Position numbers and translations under genes: made by a program. Under the pieces are notes generated by a model. The model was not told the DNA's origin, made no database searches, and saw nothing but the letters and a program-made list of their open reading frames with translations. This document shows, piece after piece, positions 29,546 through 29,643 of a DNA stretch of 29,643 bases. The DNA lies in the IMG/VR virus record IMGVR_UViG_3300046454_000230, positions 1 to 29,643 of that record. One strand, given 5' to 3'. This DNA is from a virus. Numbering within the stretch: position 1 is the stretch's first letter; every line of letters begins with the position of its first letter.

Positions 29546-29643
29546 ATGTGGCGCTATATCAGCGAATCGACCCTGAAGCGGGAGGCCGCGTCGATAATCA
29601 TGTTCTGGCTGCTGGCGGCCGCGACGTACATCATGATCACGGC
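29546..29643 (+). CDS. Probable holin or lysis membrane protein (3' end outside window)
   Basis: A frame from ATG 29546, 5 bp after the endolysin stop and running off the edge. After a polar start (WRYISESTLKREAAS) there is a hydrophobic segment (IIMFWLLAAATYIMI). The place next to a signal-less endolysin suggests holin or spanin. Only 32 codons are visible. Confidence 0.5.
   Translation, partial: MWRYISESTLKREAASIIMFWLLAAATYIMIT

Noticed and set aside
1-29643. CRISPR array, insertion sequence, integrase or tRNA
   Set aside because: I saw no regular repeat-spacer series, no transposase or recombinase motif and no cloverleaf on either strand.

Overview
The window reads as most of the genome of a short-tailed (podovirus-like) temperate phage or prophage of an alphaproteobacterium, most likely Rhizobiales. 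The grounds are moderately high GC, small early genes of a kind common in rhizobial phages, a spike-base protein like that of the Rhodobacter gene transfer agent, and a P22-like terminase/portal/tail set. No host gene, rRNA, tRNA, integrase or att site is visible. Family names come from recognising sequence patterns by eye; no search was run.

Left arm (1-1700, minus strand): a leftward operon of short genes, mostly uncharacterised, including a Lar-like zinc-ribbon protein. It starts at a promoter near 1657-1684. Immunity/replication region (1657-3128): a winged-helix protein (1710-2057), a non-coding stretch with paired hairpins, direct repeats and an AT tract (possible origin), a leftward cI-like repressor (2389-2820) and a rightward Cro-like gene. 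Two divergent promoter-operator modules of identical geometry, 1172 bp apart, carry 13-bp palindromic operators of the form TRCCR-NNN-TGGYA. They flank this region and probably place the left arm, the winged-helix gene, the repressor and the right arm under one repressor.

Right early arm (3125-10800, plus strand): more than 20 small genes, most joined by ATGA, GTGA or TAATG overlaps. They include a GIY-YIG/T5orf172-like protein fused to a Cro-like helix-turn-helix, a second Lar-like protein, a DUF6197-like protein, a DUF1064 nuclease, a replication-protein-like ORF, a DUF551-like protein and a phage NusG paralogue. Three tandem RNA hairpins lie at 5426-5569 between two gene blocks. A short duplicated NusG tail lies at 9630-9686.

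Late region (10780-29643): a spike-base-like protein, an orphan BrnA-like antitoxin on the minus strand, terminase small and large subunits, P22-type portal, scaffold, N4-gp56/DUF4043-type major capsid, a decoration-like protein, tail adaptor, tail nozzle, a GNAT-like protein, three ejection-type proteins (the last two large), a glucosaminidase, tail fibres, an SGNH esterase, a small minus-strand ORF, a GH24 endolysin and the start of a probable holin. The order (packaging, head, connector, ejection, adsorption, lysis) is that of P22-like podoviruses.
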